DNA of 64,000 nucleotides from the NCBI GenBank assembly GCA_036496605.1, contig DASXKV010000004.1:62001-126000 (forward strand), written 5' to 3'. How positions within the stretch are numbered: the first letter of the stretch is position 1; every line of letters begins with the position of its first letter. The notes under the pieces are model-generated. The model did not search any database, had not been told where the DNA came from, and saw only the letters and a program-made list of their open reading frames with translations. A program made the translations under genes and the position numbers. The stretch is from Gemmatimonadaceae bacterium (GTDB lineage: Bacteria; Gemmatimonadota; Gemmatimonadetes; Gemmatimonadales; Gemmatimonadaceae). Shown one piece after another: positions 1 through 8,917 of this stretch.

Positions 1-556
1 CCTGATCATCGCTCAGCGTGCCTGGCGCGATTGCGGGCGCGATGAGCACTGCCCGGTCCACTTCGGTGTGCGACTGCGCAATATTCCCCGCGATCACGCC
101 GCCAGCACTGAGCCCCACGACGATGATCGAGTCGCCGAGCCCTCGCGCGATTGCCACAGTCGAGTCACCAAATCGCGCCAGCTCCTCGGCGCGGATGCGG
201 CCTAACGAGCGTATCGGCGAACGGCGCTCACCGTGGCGCGGCAGGCGCGGAATGTAGACGTTGTCCCCGCCGCTGTAGAGGTGATCGCCGACGACCGCGA
301 ACTGCTCCGGCAGATCGCTGAAGCCGTGCAGCAGCACGAAGACGCGTGCCGTGCGCTCGCCATGCGTCAGAAGCAGCGAGCGCCCGCCGGCGACGACGAC
401 GCTGTCGTCCGCCGCCTGGCGCCGCGCCACCATTGCCACGGCCTCCTGATAACTCGCCGGCGCCGGCAACGGCGAAGGCAGCGTCTCGACAGGCGTTTGC
501 ACGCATGCCGCTGACGCTGCCGCCATCAGGATCGCTACTCGATTGAGCATATCCAT
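1..556 (-). CDS. Alpha/beta hydrolase lipoprotein, partial (C-terminus beyond window)
   Basis: The frame is open from an ATG at 556 to the left edge, giving about 185 residues without a stop; the C-terminus lies outside the window. The N-terminus has a short hydrophobic stretch ending in ASAAC (Cys18), a lipobox, so the protein is probably a membrane-anchored lipoprotein. Further in are LLHGFSD, an oxyanion-type HG motif, and GLSAGG, the G-x-S-x-G nucleophile elbow of alpha/beta hydrolases. The Asp and His of the triad would be in the missing part. A second ATG at 550 is an alternative start. The gene lies 39 nt downstream of the isomerase-like gene on the same strand, separated by a perfect hairpin. 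The substrate cannot be told; an esterase or lipase role is inference from the fold. Confidence 0.8.
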   Translation of the reverse strand, partial: MDMLNRVAILMAAASAACVQTPVETLPSPLPAPASYQEAVAMVARRQAADDSVVVAGGRSLLLTHGERTARVFVLLHGFSDLPEQFAVVGDHLYSGGDNVYIPRLPRHGERRSPIRSLGRIRAEELARFGDSTVAIARGLGDSIIVVGLSAGGVIAGNIAQSHTEVDRAVLIAPAIAPGTLSDDQ

Positions 557-560
557 ACCG

Positions 561-585
561 TCATCCTGAGCAAAGCTCAGGATGA
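561..585 (-). terminator. Perfect 11-bp hairpin between isomerase and hydrolase genes
   Basis: TCATCCTGAGC and GCTCAGGATGA form an 11-bp stem around an AAA loop. There is no T-tract, so it may be a dispersed palindromic repeat rather than a true terminator. The half-sequence TCATCCTGAGC recurs at 7147. Confidence 0.5.
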
Positions 586-595
586 TATTCCGTGC

Positions 596-1432
596 TCAGA
601 ACCGCAGCGTGTGCAAGTACTCATAATCGACCTTCACGCTCGCGAGCTCGTCGGTCGGGCCTTCCTGCTCGACGTACGCCGGCTTCCGGTCGAGATTCGG
701 AACCGCCGCGAGCAGCTGCTTGAAGTTCACGATCCCCGTCCCGAGCTCCGTGTCCTTCGTCTTGTCCGGCACGACGTCCTTGAGATGGAAGCTCCAGTAG
801 CGCTCCTTGTGCTTCTGCAAGTACTGCATCGGGTCGCCGCCGCCGATGATCATGTTGCCGACGTCGAGCTGGAGCCTAACGACCGACGGATCGAGCCGCG
901 CGATGCAGACGTCGTACGGAATCTGTCCGTCGATCGGCTTCATGTGGTCCGGCTCGTTATGAAAGGCCACCCACAGGTCGGCCTTGCGCGCTGCCGCGCC
1001 GGCGGTGTTCATCCGATCGGCAAACTGCTTCCAGTCGTCCAGCGTCTTCACCGACTCGGGATTGCTCGGCACGATGAGATACTCCATGCCGATCAGCTTC
1101 GCGTTCTCGAGGCTCTTCGGCCAGTCGGTCTCCATGATCCGCGGATCGATGTGCGCCGACGGCGCGCGCAGTCCCTCTTGCTTGAGGATCGTGCGCACCT
1201 GCTCCGGCGTGCGGCCGAAGTTGTTGAACGACCAGAGCAGCTCGACGTCGTTGTACCCGATCGCGCGCACCGCGGCCATGGTGCGGTCCGGGTCCGCGCG
1301 CATTGCCTTGCGCACGGAGTAGAGCTCGAGGCCAATGCGATTGAGCTGCTTGGCGGCGAGCGCGCGTCGCGGCAGGGCGACCACACCAACCGCCGCCGCG
1401 CCGAGCGCTTGCACGAAGGTCCGTCTTCTCAT
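596..1432 (-). CDS. Tat-exported sugar phosphate isomerase/epimerase-like TIM barrel protein
   Basis: The protein has 278 residues. I place the start at ATG 1432, which gives an N-terminus MRRRTFVQALGAAA with a twin-arginine motif, a hydrophobic core and an ALA cleavage site, so it is probably exported folded through Tat. Longer starts at 1444 or 1489 would put a useless tail before the signal. The mature part carries GLELYSVRKAM near its start, VAFHNEPDH in the middle and LQLDVGNM, followed by SFHLKDV: the layout of the AP endonuclease 2 / xylose isomerase-like family, whose metal ligands are Glu, Asp, His and Glu. Such exported proteins are common in soil bacteria and act on sugars or inositols; the substrate here is unknown. 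Transcription is leftward and the nearest downstream gene is the partial lipoprotein hydrolase. Confidence 0.85.
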   Translation of the reverse strand: MRRRTFVQALGAAAVGVVALPRRALAAKQLNRIGLELYSVRKAMRADPDRTMAAVRAIGYNDVELLWSFNNFGRTPEQVRTILKQEGLRAPSAHIDPRIMETDWPKSLENAKLIGMEYLIVPSNPESVKTLDDWKQFADRMNTAGAAARKADLWVAFHNEPDHMKPIDGQIPYDVCIARLDPSVVRLQLDVGNMIIGGGDPMQYLQKHKERYWSFHLKDVVPDKTKDTELGTGIVNFKQLLAAVPNLDRKPAYVEQEGPTDELASVKVDYEYLHTLRF

Positions 1433-1587
1433 CGGATTACCCATCGGGTTGAGAGGATGGTCGACCAGTATTCGCTCAAGAAGAAGCACTCGAAAGGCAG
1501 AGTCGTCAACCGCGGCGGCGACTGGCAGCCATTGCCGCAGCTTGTGCCGCCCGCCAGTTTGCCTCGAACCCTACGAGAAATTGATCG

Positions 1588-3210
1588 ATGGCGTCGTCGA
1601 AGTCTGTACATGAACGTGAGAAACGGCGGCCGGATGTGAAGGACGCGACCGCGATGACGCCCGGCACGCACGCCAAGGCTCGCGCGTCACGGAAGGTCCT
1701 CGCGCTGCCAGCGTCGCTCGCTCTCGTGATCGGCGCCCTCGCGCTCGTCCCTCGCGACGCCACTCTCCAGCGAACCTTCGTGGCTGTCGCTGCGCTGCTC
1801 CTCCTCTGGTGTCTCGCGCTATTCGTCGTATCGACGCGCGCGAACAGAGCCCTCGTTCTCGAGTACGCTCCGCGCAAGCAGCATTGGGTTCAGGGACTCA
1901 CGCAGTTTGCGCTGATTCTGTATTGGGCTTCCCACACGCCGCTCGTTTTTGCGTTTCTTCCCTTCATCCTCGTCCAGCTCGTCTTTGCATTTGCTTTCGA
2001 CAGCCTGCTCACCTGGTCACGGCGCGAGGTATATCCGCTCGGCTTTGGGCCATTTCCCGTCATCTTCAGCATCAATCTCTTCCTGCTCTTCAAGCCCGAG
2101 TGGTTTTACTGGCAGTTCGTTCTCATCGCGTTGGGATTCACAGCGAAAGAGTTCATCCGCTGGACCAAAGACGGACGAACGGCGCACATCTTCAATCCGT
2201 CGTCCTTCCCGCTCGCGGTGTTCTCGCTCGTGCTCCTCGCGACCGGCACGACCGACGTCACCTTCGGCAACTTCATCGCCAACACGATCTTCGATACGCC
2301 ACACATCTTTCTCGCGATTTTCCTTCTCGCGCTCACGGTGCAGATCCTGTTCGGCGTCGCGCGCGTGACGTTGGCCGCCGCGCTGACGATGTACCTCGTC
2401 GGCCTCGTGTACTTTGCCGCGACGGGGACGTACTTCTTCTACGACTCCTACATTCCCCCGGCCGTATTCATCGGCATGACGCTGCTCGTCACGGATCCGT
2501 CGACGTCGCCGCGGTCCGATCTTGGACGTGTTGCCTTCGGCGCCCTCTATGCGCTAGGCACGATGGTGCTTTTCGTGGTGCTCGATCGCCTGCACGCGCC
2601 GTCATTCTATGACAAGCTGCTCCCGATCCCCGTTCTGAATCTCATGGTGCGACGCATCGATCTCGTCGCCCGCTCCCGCTGGCTGGAGCGCTTCGCCCCG
2701 GAACGTCTGCTGCAGTCCTTCACGCCGAGGCGCGCCAATATCGCGGTCACCGCAGTGTGGGCGGCCACCTTTGTTGGCCTCTTGGCCGTGAAGGGTGTCG
2801 GAGACAACCATCCCGGTCAGTATCTCCCGTTCTGGCATCGGGCATGTGACAATGGAAGTGCGCGCGCGTGCACCTACGCCGCCACGCTAACCGTCGTCCT
2901 GTGCAGGAAGGGATCGGGCTGGGCGTGCAACGAGGCGGGCATTCTCGAGCGTCGGCTGGGAAACTCCGGCTCGCCCGACTTTCATCGCGCCTGCGACCTG
3001 GGCTTCCGCGGGGGCTGCGACAACCTAACGAGGGCAGCCGACGAAGTCGTCTCGCTGGCGAGCGGTCCGCCGGCGCTCCGCGATCTGCCTATCGTGTTGA
3101 GCGGGACGAAACCGCCGCTGCGCGAGCGGGACCCCGCGAAACTGACGGCGCTGGCCTGTGACCAGGGTTGGCCGGGCGCGTGCGGCGGCTGGGTGAGCCC
3201 CAGCCGGTAG
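1588..3210 (+). CDS. NqrB/RnfD-family membrane protein with C-terminal Sel1/Hcp-like cysteine repeats
   Basis: The protein has 540 residues and about ten hydrophobic segments between residues 35 and 410. The motif HIFNPSSFPLAV and, further on, TDPSTSPRSDLGRVAFG match the NqrB/RnfD signature region of Na+- or H+-pumping flavin electron-transport subunits. I see no SGAT-type threonine motif that would carry the covalent flavin, so flavinylation is doubtful. After the last membrane helix (about 389-410) a tail of about 130 residues carries four cysteine pairs with C-x7-C spacing, such as ACDNGSARAC, LCRKGSGWAC, ACDLGFRGGC and ACDQGWPGAC. These resemble the disulfide repeats of Sel1/Hcp-like proteins. 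No other Rnf or Nqr subunit is nearby, so it is not part of an obvious complex. RnfD-like proteins also occur beside enediyne-type clusters (UnbU family). A second possible start is ATG 1654. Confidence 0.7.
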   Translation: MASSKSVHEREKRRPDVKDATAMTPGTHAKARASRKVLALPASLALVIGALALVPRDATLQRTFVAVAALLLLWCLALFVVSTRANRALVLEYAPRKQHWVQGLTQFALILYWASHTPLVFAFLPFILVQLVFAFAFDSLLTWSRREVYPLGFGPFPVIFSINLFLLFKPEWFYWQFVLIALGFTAKEFIRWTKDGRTAHIFNPSSFPLAVFSLVLLATGTTDVTFGNFIANTIFDTPHIFLAIFLLALTVQILFGVARVTLAAALTMYLVGLVYFAATGTYFFYDSYIPPAVFIGMTLLVTDPSTSPRSDLGRVAFGALYALGTMVLFVVLDRLHAPSFYDKLLPIPVLNLMVRRIDLVARSRWLERFAPERLLQSFTPRRANIAVTAVWAATFVGLLAVKGVGDNHPGQYLPFWHRACDNGSARACTYAATLTVVLCRKGSGWACNEAGILERRLGNSGSPDFHRACDLGFRGGCDNLTRAADEVVSLASGPPALRDLPIVLSGTKPPLRERDPAKLTALACDQGWPGACGGWVSPSR

Positions 3211-3246
3211 TCGTTAGCGTTTCGTAACTCGTTGATACTCAACCTA

Positions 3247-3319
<73 letters not shown>

Positions 3320-3719
3320 GCTGAAGCCGACTCGTCTGAGAGCCCGGTGCGGCACCTGACCATATCGGCGTACCTAATGTAGCCGCTCCGCCGGGGACGG
3401 TGTAGTCCTCGCCAGGCGTGACCCGGGCGCCCGACGAGTGAGTTGAAAAGCAGGGTTTAGGCGGGGTTTCCTCCTCGCCAGAACCGTGGCGGCTTTCTAC
3501 ATTACCCATCGCCGCCGCCGGCCTCGTTGCCGGCCGCGCGCCCTTCCGTACTGCCGTTCATGGAGGATCGTGACGGACCCGTTACCGCCCTTGCACGCTG
3601 GGCGGATTGCGTCCTTGGGAATCTGCTGGAGCTTTGCCAGGCGCACGCATCGCAATAGACCGTCCTCGCTCGAAATCGTTAGGCGTGTCAAGCTCAATCC
3701 TCAGCCAGGATCAAGTGTT
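3320..3719. other. Leader region of the TonB receptor gene; no further gene seen
   Basis: This 400-nt stretch separates the leftward tRNA-Phe from the rightward receptor gene. The receptor frame stays open back to 3486, but the extra 78 residues are basic and unlike a signal peptide, so I treat them as non-coding. The motif CGTTAGGC occurs at 3677. I see no clear promoter or riboswitch. Confidence 0.4.
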
Positions 3720-6700
3720 ATGAAGAGTCCACGTTGGATGCTGGGCGCGGCGACGATGCTGTCGCTCGCGATGTTTCTCTCGCCCACGCGTCTCTCCGCC
3801 CAGGGTGTCACCACGGGTGCCATCTCCGGCACCGTCACCGACGCCACTGGAAAGCCGATCGAGAGCGCGCAGGTACAGATCACCAACCGTTCGACCGGGT
3901 ATCGCAGTGGCGCAATGAGCCGCGCGAACGGCTACTACTACGTGCAAGGGCTCGAGGTCGGCGGACCATACACCGTCAGCGTCAAGCGCATCGGCTACCA
4001 GCCATCGGAACGCAACGGCGTCACCGTCTCGCTCTCCTCGACGACGCGTATCGACCTCCAGCTCTCGCAGTCGGCGGTCACGCTGAGCGCCGTTACGGTG
4101 AGCGGCAGCGCGCAGGCGTCGACGTTCAGTCCCGCGCACCAGGGCGTTTCCACCGAAGTTACGGATTCGCTCATCCGCCGCATGCCGCAGCTCAACCGCA
4201 ACATCACGGATCTCGTCAAGCTCACGCCGCAGGTTAGCGTGCCCGCGACGGGCGGTCCAACCGCGGGCGGCCAGTACAACCGCTACAACAACTTCACGAT
4301 CGACGGCGCGAACCAGAACGATCGCTTCAGCCTGAACTCCTCCGGCGGTCTTCCCGGCGGCGCGGGCGGCGGCCGCATTATTTCACAAGAGGCGGTAAAG
4401 GAGTTTCGCGTTTTGCTATCACCGACCGATGTCCGACAAGCGAACTTCACCGGCATGCTCGTCAACGCCGTCACCAAGAGCGGCACGAACGAGTGGCACG
4501 GCGGTGCGATTTACAACTTCCGCACCCAGGATCTGAGCGGTGTTCCCTTCCGCACGACCTCTCTCGACATCAAGCAGTACGGCTTCCAGCTGGGTGGTCC
4601 GATCATCAAAGACCGTCTCCAGTTTTTCATCGCCCCCGAGTGGCAGCAGCGCACGACGCCCGCATCGGGTCCCTTCGTCGGCGGCGGCGCCGGCACCACC
4701 GGCAGCTCGCTGAACATCTCGCCGGACTCGATCGCCGCCGTGCAAAGCATCATCAGCAGCAAGATGGGCATCAATCCGGGAACTGCCGGAGCCGTGAATG
4801 TTGCGAATCCACTCACGAATCTCTTCGGCCGCGTGGATTTCGAGATCAACGACACCCACCGTCTCGTCATCCGTCAGCTCATCAACCGCACCGAGAACCT
4901 CGCTTTCTCGCGCAACTCGGCGACGTTCAATAACAGCCCCAATGTTCAGAATACCGGGTTCCGACTCGGATCGAATGAGTTCAACGGCGTCAACACGAAC
5001 AACTCGACCGTCGCGCAGCTCTACTCGAATTTTGCCAGCGGATTGGCGAACGAGTTCATCGCCGGCTTCAATCAGATCCGCGACAAGCGCGTCGTGCCGG
5101 GCGCGATCACACCGGAGATGAGCGTCGGTGTGGTGCCCATTGGATCGAGCACGCAGACGCCTACGGCTGCCATCACCTTCGGCACGGAGCAGTTCTCGGT
5201 CGGCAACCAGGCCAACCAGGACATCATCGAGCTCCAGGACAACGTCAGCATCCCGTTAGGCACGCATACGTTCACCGTCGGCGGACGCTACGAGCACCTC
5301 AAGGTCTACAACAACTTCGCCCAGGCCGCGGGCGGCGTGTGGGTGTTCCCGACGATCGCGGCGCTCAACAACCTGCAGCCGAGTGGGTATCGCGTCGCCT
5401 ACGCAAACAGCGGCAATCCCGCCGACATCCCGGCGACATTCAACACCGACATGAAGAGCCTGTACGGCCAGGATCAGTGGGCCGTCTCGCCGAACCTGAC
5501 GATCACTGCCGGCCTTCGCGCCGACATCCCGACCTTCCTCGACAAGCCACCCGACAATACGCAGCTCGACCAGGCGTTCGCGGCGAAGGGCGTGACGATC
5601 AACACGTCGTGGACGCCGAAGACGCAGGTTCTCTGGTCGCCGCGCGTCGGCTTCAACTGGGACGTGACCGGCGATCAGCGGAATCAGCTCCGCGGCAACG
5701 TCGGCATCTTCACCGGTCCGCCGCCGTTCATTCTCGTCGCCAACGCGTACCAGAATACTGGACTCGGCCTCGTCACACTGTCGTGCACGACCGCCGCAGG
5801 GAACGTCCCCGCATTCACGGTCAACGAAAGTCAGCTTCCCAAGTCGTGCCTTGGCCAGCCGACGCCTGGCGCGGGCTCGGCGGGTACGGCAGGCATCAAC
5901 CTCACCGATCCGAACTTCAAGTATCCACAGAGTCTCGTCGCATCGTTAGGTACGGATCGCGCGCTCCCGTACGGTCTCGTTGGAACGTTCGAGGCACTCT
6001 ATCGTCACGCAGTGAACGGTGTCTTCATCCGCGACCTCAACCTGCTCCATCCGCGCCTCGTGAACGGCCAGGTCTACACGGATCGTAACGGTCGCGTGCT
6101 CTACGCCGACACGATTAGCGCGACGGGCGTAGTGACGGACAACAACCAGCGTGCGGTGACCAGCTACAACAACGTCAACTTCAGCGAAGACGCCATCGAG
6201 GTCACCAACCAGTCGAAGGACTACAACTACTCGCTCACGGGTCAGCTCCGTAAAACTTTTGCCAAGGGCCTCGACCTGACATTCGCGTACACGTACAACC
6301 GGTCGTACGACATCCAGAGCCTCACATCCGATCGCGCGATCTCCAACTGGCGCTTCGGCCGCGAGTACTCTGGTGCGGAGAGCGATCAGAATCTGTCGAC
6401 GTCGCAGTTCGAGCGCCGTCATCGCCTCCTGGCTTATGGCACCTGGACGCTGCCCTGGTGGAAGAAGCTCGGCGGCACCGACGTGACGCTGTTCTATGAG
6501 GGCATGTCGGGCGTACCGATCGACTACATCGCCGGTAGCAATGGCGATCTCAATGGCGATGGCACCAATAACGATCCTCTCTACATCCCGAAGGACGCAA
6601 CCGATCCGAACGAGTTCAAGATCGGAACGCAGACGGGCGGTGTCTTCACGCAGAACGTCGCCGATGCCAAGGCGTTCAACGATTTCATCAGCAGCCAGAA

Positions 6701-7094
6701 GTGCTTGAACGATCAGCGCGGTACGATCATGAAGCGCGGAAGCTGCACGACGCCATGGCAGAATCGCCTCGACCTCTCGCTGCGCCAGTCGCTGCCGCAA
6801 ATCCGCGGTCAGGCCATGACCGTGGAGCTCGACGTCGTGAACTTCGCGAACGCGTTAGGCCTCGTGCTCAACCACGTCGACGGCCGCGATCGCCAGTGGG
6901 GCAAGCTGTACGGCGCGACGATCACGGCGAACCCGCAGCAGACGGTCCTCGCTGCGACCGCGCGGACGCCGGGACCACTCAACACATCGATGCCCGTGTA
7001 CACCTTCAACAGCAGCGTCAAGAACAACGGTCCGTTCGCCTTCGCGAGCAACCTTGGCTATCAAATGGCGCTGACATTCCGCTACGACTTTTGA
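3720..7094 (+). CDS. TonB-dependent outer-membrane receptor, Oar-like, with carboxypeptidase-regulatory-like N-domain
   Basis: The protein has 1124 residues. The ATG at 3720 directly begins a signal peptide, with a basic MKSPR start, a hydrophobic core and LSAQ as the cleavage site, and a GGA-type ribosome site lies about 12 nt upstream. The mature protein begins with a beta-sandwich of the carboxypeptidase-regulatory/CNA-B type (GAISGTVTDATGKPIESAQV, about residues 35-115), as in Oar receptors. A plug-like domain follows (STEVTDSLIRRMPQLNRNI and a glycine-rich stretch with IDGANQND). The remainder is a long beta-barrel rich in Asn, Tyr and Phe. The chain ends LTFRYDF, with the terminal Phe typical of BAM substrates. 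Such receptors import siderophores, glycans or peptides with TonB-ExbBD energy; the ligand is unknown. No SusD-like partner lies beside it. Its three TTA leucine codons noted (5256, 5946, 6855) all sit in CGTTAGGC or CGTTAGGT. Confidence 0.93.
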   Translation: MKSPRWMLGAATMLSLAMFLSPTRLSAQGVTTGAISGTVTDATGKPIESAQVQITNRSTGYRSGAMSRANGYYYVQGLEVGGPYTVSVKRIGYQPSERNGVTVSLSSTTRIDLQLSQSAVTLSAVTVSGSAQASTFSPAHQGVSTEVTDSLIRRMPQLNRNITDLVKLTPQVSVPATGGPTAGGQYNRYNNFTIDGANQNDRFSLNSSGGLPGGAGGGRIISQEAVKEFRVLLSPTDVRQANFTGMLVNAVTKSGTNEWHGGAIYNFRTQDLSGVPFRTTSLDIKQYGFQLGGPIIKDRLQFFIAPEWQQRTTPASGPFVGGGAGTTGSSLNISPDSIAAVQSIISSKMGINPGTAGAVNVANPLTNLFGRVDFEINDTHRLVIRQLINRTENLAFSRNSATFNNSPNVQNTGFRLGSNEFNGVNTNNSTVAQLYSNFASGLANEFIAGFNQIRDKRVVPGAITPEMSVGVVPIGSSTQTPTAAITFGTEQFSVGNQANQDIIELQDNVSIPLGTHTFTVGGRYEHLKVYNNFAQAAGGVWVFPTIAALNNLQPSGYRVAYANSGNPADIPATFNTDMKSLYGQDQWAVSPNLTITAGLRADIPTFLDKPPDNTQLDQAFAAKGVTINTSWTPKTQVLWSPRVGFNWDVTGDQRNQLRGNVGIFTGPPPFILVANAYQNTGLGLVTLSCTTAAGNVPAFTVNESQLPKSCLGQPTPGAGSAGTAGINLTDPNFKYPQSLVASLGTDRALPYGLVGTFEALYRHAVNGVFIRDLNLLHPRLVNGQVYTDRNGRVLYADTISATGVVTDNNQRAVTSYNNVNFSEDAIEVTNQSKDYNYSLTGQLRKTFAKGLDLTFAYTYNRSYDIQSLTSDRAISNWRFGREYSGAESDQNLSTSQFERRHRLLAYGTWTLPWWKKLGGTDVTLFYEGMSGVPIDYIAGSNGDLNGDGTNNDPLYIPKDATDPNEFKIGTQTGGVFTQNVADAKAFNDFISSQKCLNDQRGTIMKRGSCTTPWQNRLDLSLRQSLPQIRGQAMTVELDVVNFANALGLVLNHVDGRDRQWGKLYGATITANPQQTVLAATARTPGPLNTSMPVYTFNSSVKNNGPFAFASNLGYQMALTFRYDF

Positions 7095-7095
7095 T

Positions 7096-7140
7096 GGGCT
7101 GTGGGCTGTGGGCGGAGGGTTGTGGGTAGAGGGTAGAGGG
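7096..7140 (+). repeat. G-rich heptad array, seven GGG tracts at exact 7-nt period
   Basis: The array starts one base after the receptor stop codon. Its units are GGGCTGT twice, GGGCGGA, GGGTTGT, GGGTAGA twice and a final GGG. Seven G3 tracts with 4-nt loops meet the usual pattern for an intramolecular G-quadruplex. It is the G-rich partner of the C-rich array at 7167-7250. Confidence 0.9.
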
Positions 7141-7166
7141 CGCTTGTCATCCTGAGCGAGGCGAAG

Positions 7167-7250
7167 CTCTCTACCCTCTGCTCTCTACCCTCTGCTCTCT
7201 ACCCTCTGCTCTCTACCCTCTGCTCTCTACCCTCTGCTCTCTACCCTCTG
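7167..7250. repeat. Six perfect 14-bp tandem copies (12 heptads) of CTCTCTACCCTCTG
   Basis: Six identical copies run end to end and finish 12 nt before the M28 peptidase stop codon. Each 14-mer is two heptads, CTCTACC and CTCTGCT in register. Read on the minus strand the array is GGGTAGAG-type and can pair with the G-rich array at 7096-7140. The 26 nt between the arms contain TCATCCTGAGCGAGGCGAAG, a version of the repeat at 561. Perfect tandem identity suggests recent slippage expansion. Confidence 0.95.
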
Positions 7251-7261
7251 CCCACAGCCCT

Positions 7262-8917
7262 CTACTCTCGCGGGCTTATGGCACACCGCCGCTCCAGCTG
7301 AAATCCCGGATCCAGCGCCGGCCGCTGCGGAGCATTCGCGACCTCCCAACCCGTCGCGTACATCCATCGCGTCATCCGCGCGAGCTTCGCAATGTCGATC
7401 CGCTGCGGCTCGTCTCGCGGAGTATGGTAATCCGGATGCAAGAGCGTGCTGAAAAAAAGCGCCGGCACGTGCATGCACGCATAAGGAAGATGATCGCTGC
7501 GATAGTACCAGCCTTCCCTGTGCGACGGCCGGTCCCAGCTGCTGTCGATCACTAAGTGCGTCACGTGGTCGTTGGCGTCGAGCGCCATTCGCGCCAGCGC
7601 CGTCGAATTCCGATGCGGCGGCTGAGCGCCTAACAACGCGGCGCTGTCCGGATTGTTCCGGCCGATCATGTCGCCATTGAGCACCGCGACGATGTTCTCG
7701 AGTGGGACTACGGGATGCAGCGCGTGCCAGTACGAGCCGAGGAGTCCACGCTCCTCCGCGCCATGCCACACGAACAGCGCCGAGCGCGGCGCTGGATGCT
7801 TCGACCACGCGCGACCGATTGCCAGCAGAGCGACGCTCACCGACGCGTTGTCGTCGGCGCCATTCCAGATCGAGTCCCCGTCGATCGGATAGCGCACGCC
7901 GTCGTGGTCCTGGTGTCCGCTGAACAGCACGTACTCGTTGCGCCGCGCCGGATCGGTGCCGGGCACCTTGGCGACGATGTTCACCGACGGATACGAGAAG
8001 GTCTCGGCGAAGAGCTTCACCTGGAGTCGTTGGTTCGGCGCCCGCAGCGCGTCGAGCATGTTGCGTCGTACCCAGAGCACGGGCACGTTAGGCACGGCGG
8101 GAGCGCGCATCCCGGCGCCCGCGGTGTCGAGGCCATAGCGACCGCGCGCCAGCGCCGCGCCGCCGAAGCCGAACGCCATGTCGTCATCGGCGATGGAGTC
8201 GGAGACCATGATCACCGCACTGGCGCCCCGCTCGATCAGCGCCTGCGATTGCTGGCGAACGGCAAGGCCTGCATAACGGTACGCGCGGAGACTCACGTTG
8301 GCTGCCGGCGCGTTGGTCGGGGCGTGTATCTCCGCGACCGCGGCCTTGCCGCGCACGTCGATATCGTTCGCGCCCTCGCCCGCGAATACGAGAGGTATGT
8401 CCAACATTACTGTCACTGGGGCGCTCACGAGAACATCACGCCACAACGTGAGACGTCGATTCCCGATCGTGATCTCGCTCTCGCTCGAGAGCCGCGTACG
8501 ACGCATCGGCCAGAACTGGAAATACGTTCCGTCCTCGCCGGCCGGCTCGAGTCCCGCTTCACGTGCTGCTTTCGCCACCCACATCGACGCCCGGAGCTCG
8601 TCGAGCGTGCCCGCCTCGCGCCCGCGCATCGCGTCACTCGCGAGAAAGAAAATGTCGCGCCGAAGGTCGGCTTCCTTGATGGCGTCGAGCGCGGGAGGCG
8701 TGGCCAGGCTCGCAGGCGCTGCCTGACGAGTGCTCGTCGTCGTGGTGGCGGCCGGCGAGCTCGCGCACCCGACGCACCATATCGCGAGCGCCGCGATCAG
8801 CCCGACGCTACTTCCGCGTCTGACGTGTCCCCCGGGTCCCGCGACTCGCGCCCGACGCGTGCGCCTCGACTTGTGCCGTGATGACCGACTTGATCCCGCC
8901 GCGAATGTTGAAGTCAC
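7262..8917 (-). CDS. M28-family zinc aminopeptidase, probable lipoprotein
   Basis: The protein has 551 residues. The metal and catalytic residues of M28 peptidases are all visible: His335 in SGHQDHDG, Asp355 in NGADDNAS, the general base Glu388 with Glu389 in HGAEERG, Asp416 in NGDMIG and His498 in DYHTPRD. A protease-associated-like insert with VRGKAAVAEI and GASAVIMVSD lies around residues 185-240. A hydrophobic stretch ending in AIWCVGC (Cys51) looks like a lipobox. The start is GTG 8917, which has GGAGG six bases upstream; no usable start exists between the queF stop and the signal sequence. The gene therefore overlaps queF by 110 nt in another frame and adds a basic tail of about 37 residues before the signal. 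Function: release of N-terminal amino acids from peptides in the periplasm. Confidence 0.88.
   Translation of the reverse strand: MTSTFAAGSSRSSRHKSRRTRRARVAGPGGHVRRGSSVGLIAALAIWCVGCASSPAATTTTSTRQAAPASLATPPALDAIKEADLRRDIFFLASDAMRGREAGTLDELRASMWVAKAAREAGLEPAGEDGTYFQFWPMRRTRLSSESEITIGNRRLTLWRDVLVSAPVTVMLDIPLVFAGEGANDIDVRGKAAVAEIHAPTNAPAANVSLRAYRYAGLAVRQQSQALIERGASAVIMVSDSIADDDMAFGFGGAALARGRYGLDTAGAGMRAPAVPNVPVLWVRRNMLDALRAPNQRLQVKLFAETFSYPSVNIVAKVPGTDPARRNEYVLFSGHQDHDGVRYPIDGDSIWNGADDNASVSVALLAIGRAWSKHPAPRSALFVWHGAEERGLLGSYWHALHPVVPLENIVAVLNGDMIGRNNPDSAALLGAQPPHRNSTALARMALDANDHVTHLVIDSSWDRPSHREGWYYRSDHLPYACMHVPALFFSTLLHPDYHTPRDEPQRIDIAKLARMTRWMYATGWEVANAPQRPALDPGFQLERRCAISPRE

Noticed and set aside
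3486-3719. N-terminal extension of the TonB receptor
   Set aside because: A clear signal peptide begins at the ATG 3720; the 78 upstream residues are basic and unlike a signal or plug.
7167-7250. Tandem 14-bp repeats as a CRISPR array
   Set aside because: The copies are adjacent without spacers and the unit is two heptads; no cas genes are in the window.
7715-8881. 388-codon open frame on the plus strand
   Set aside because: It lies opposite the M28 peptidase, which has all zinc ligands; the translation is Arg-rich and low complexity, as high GC often produces.
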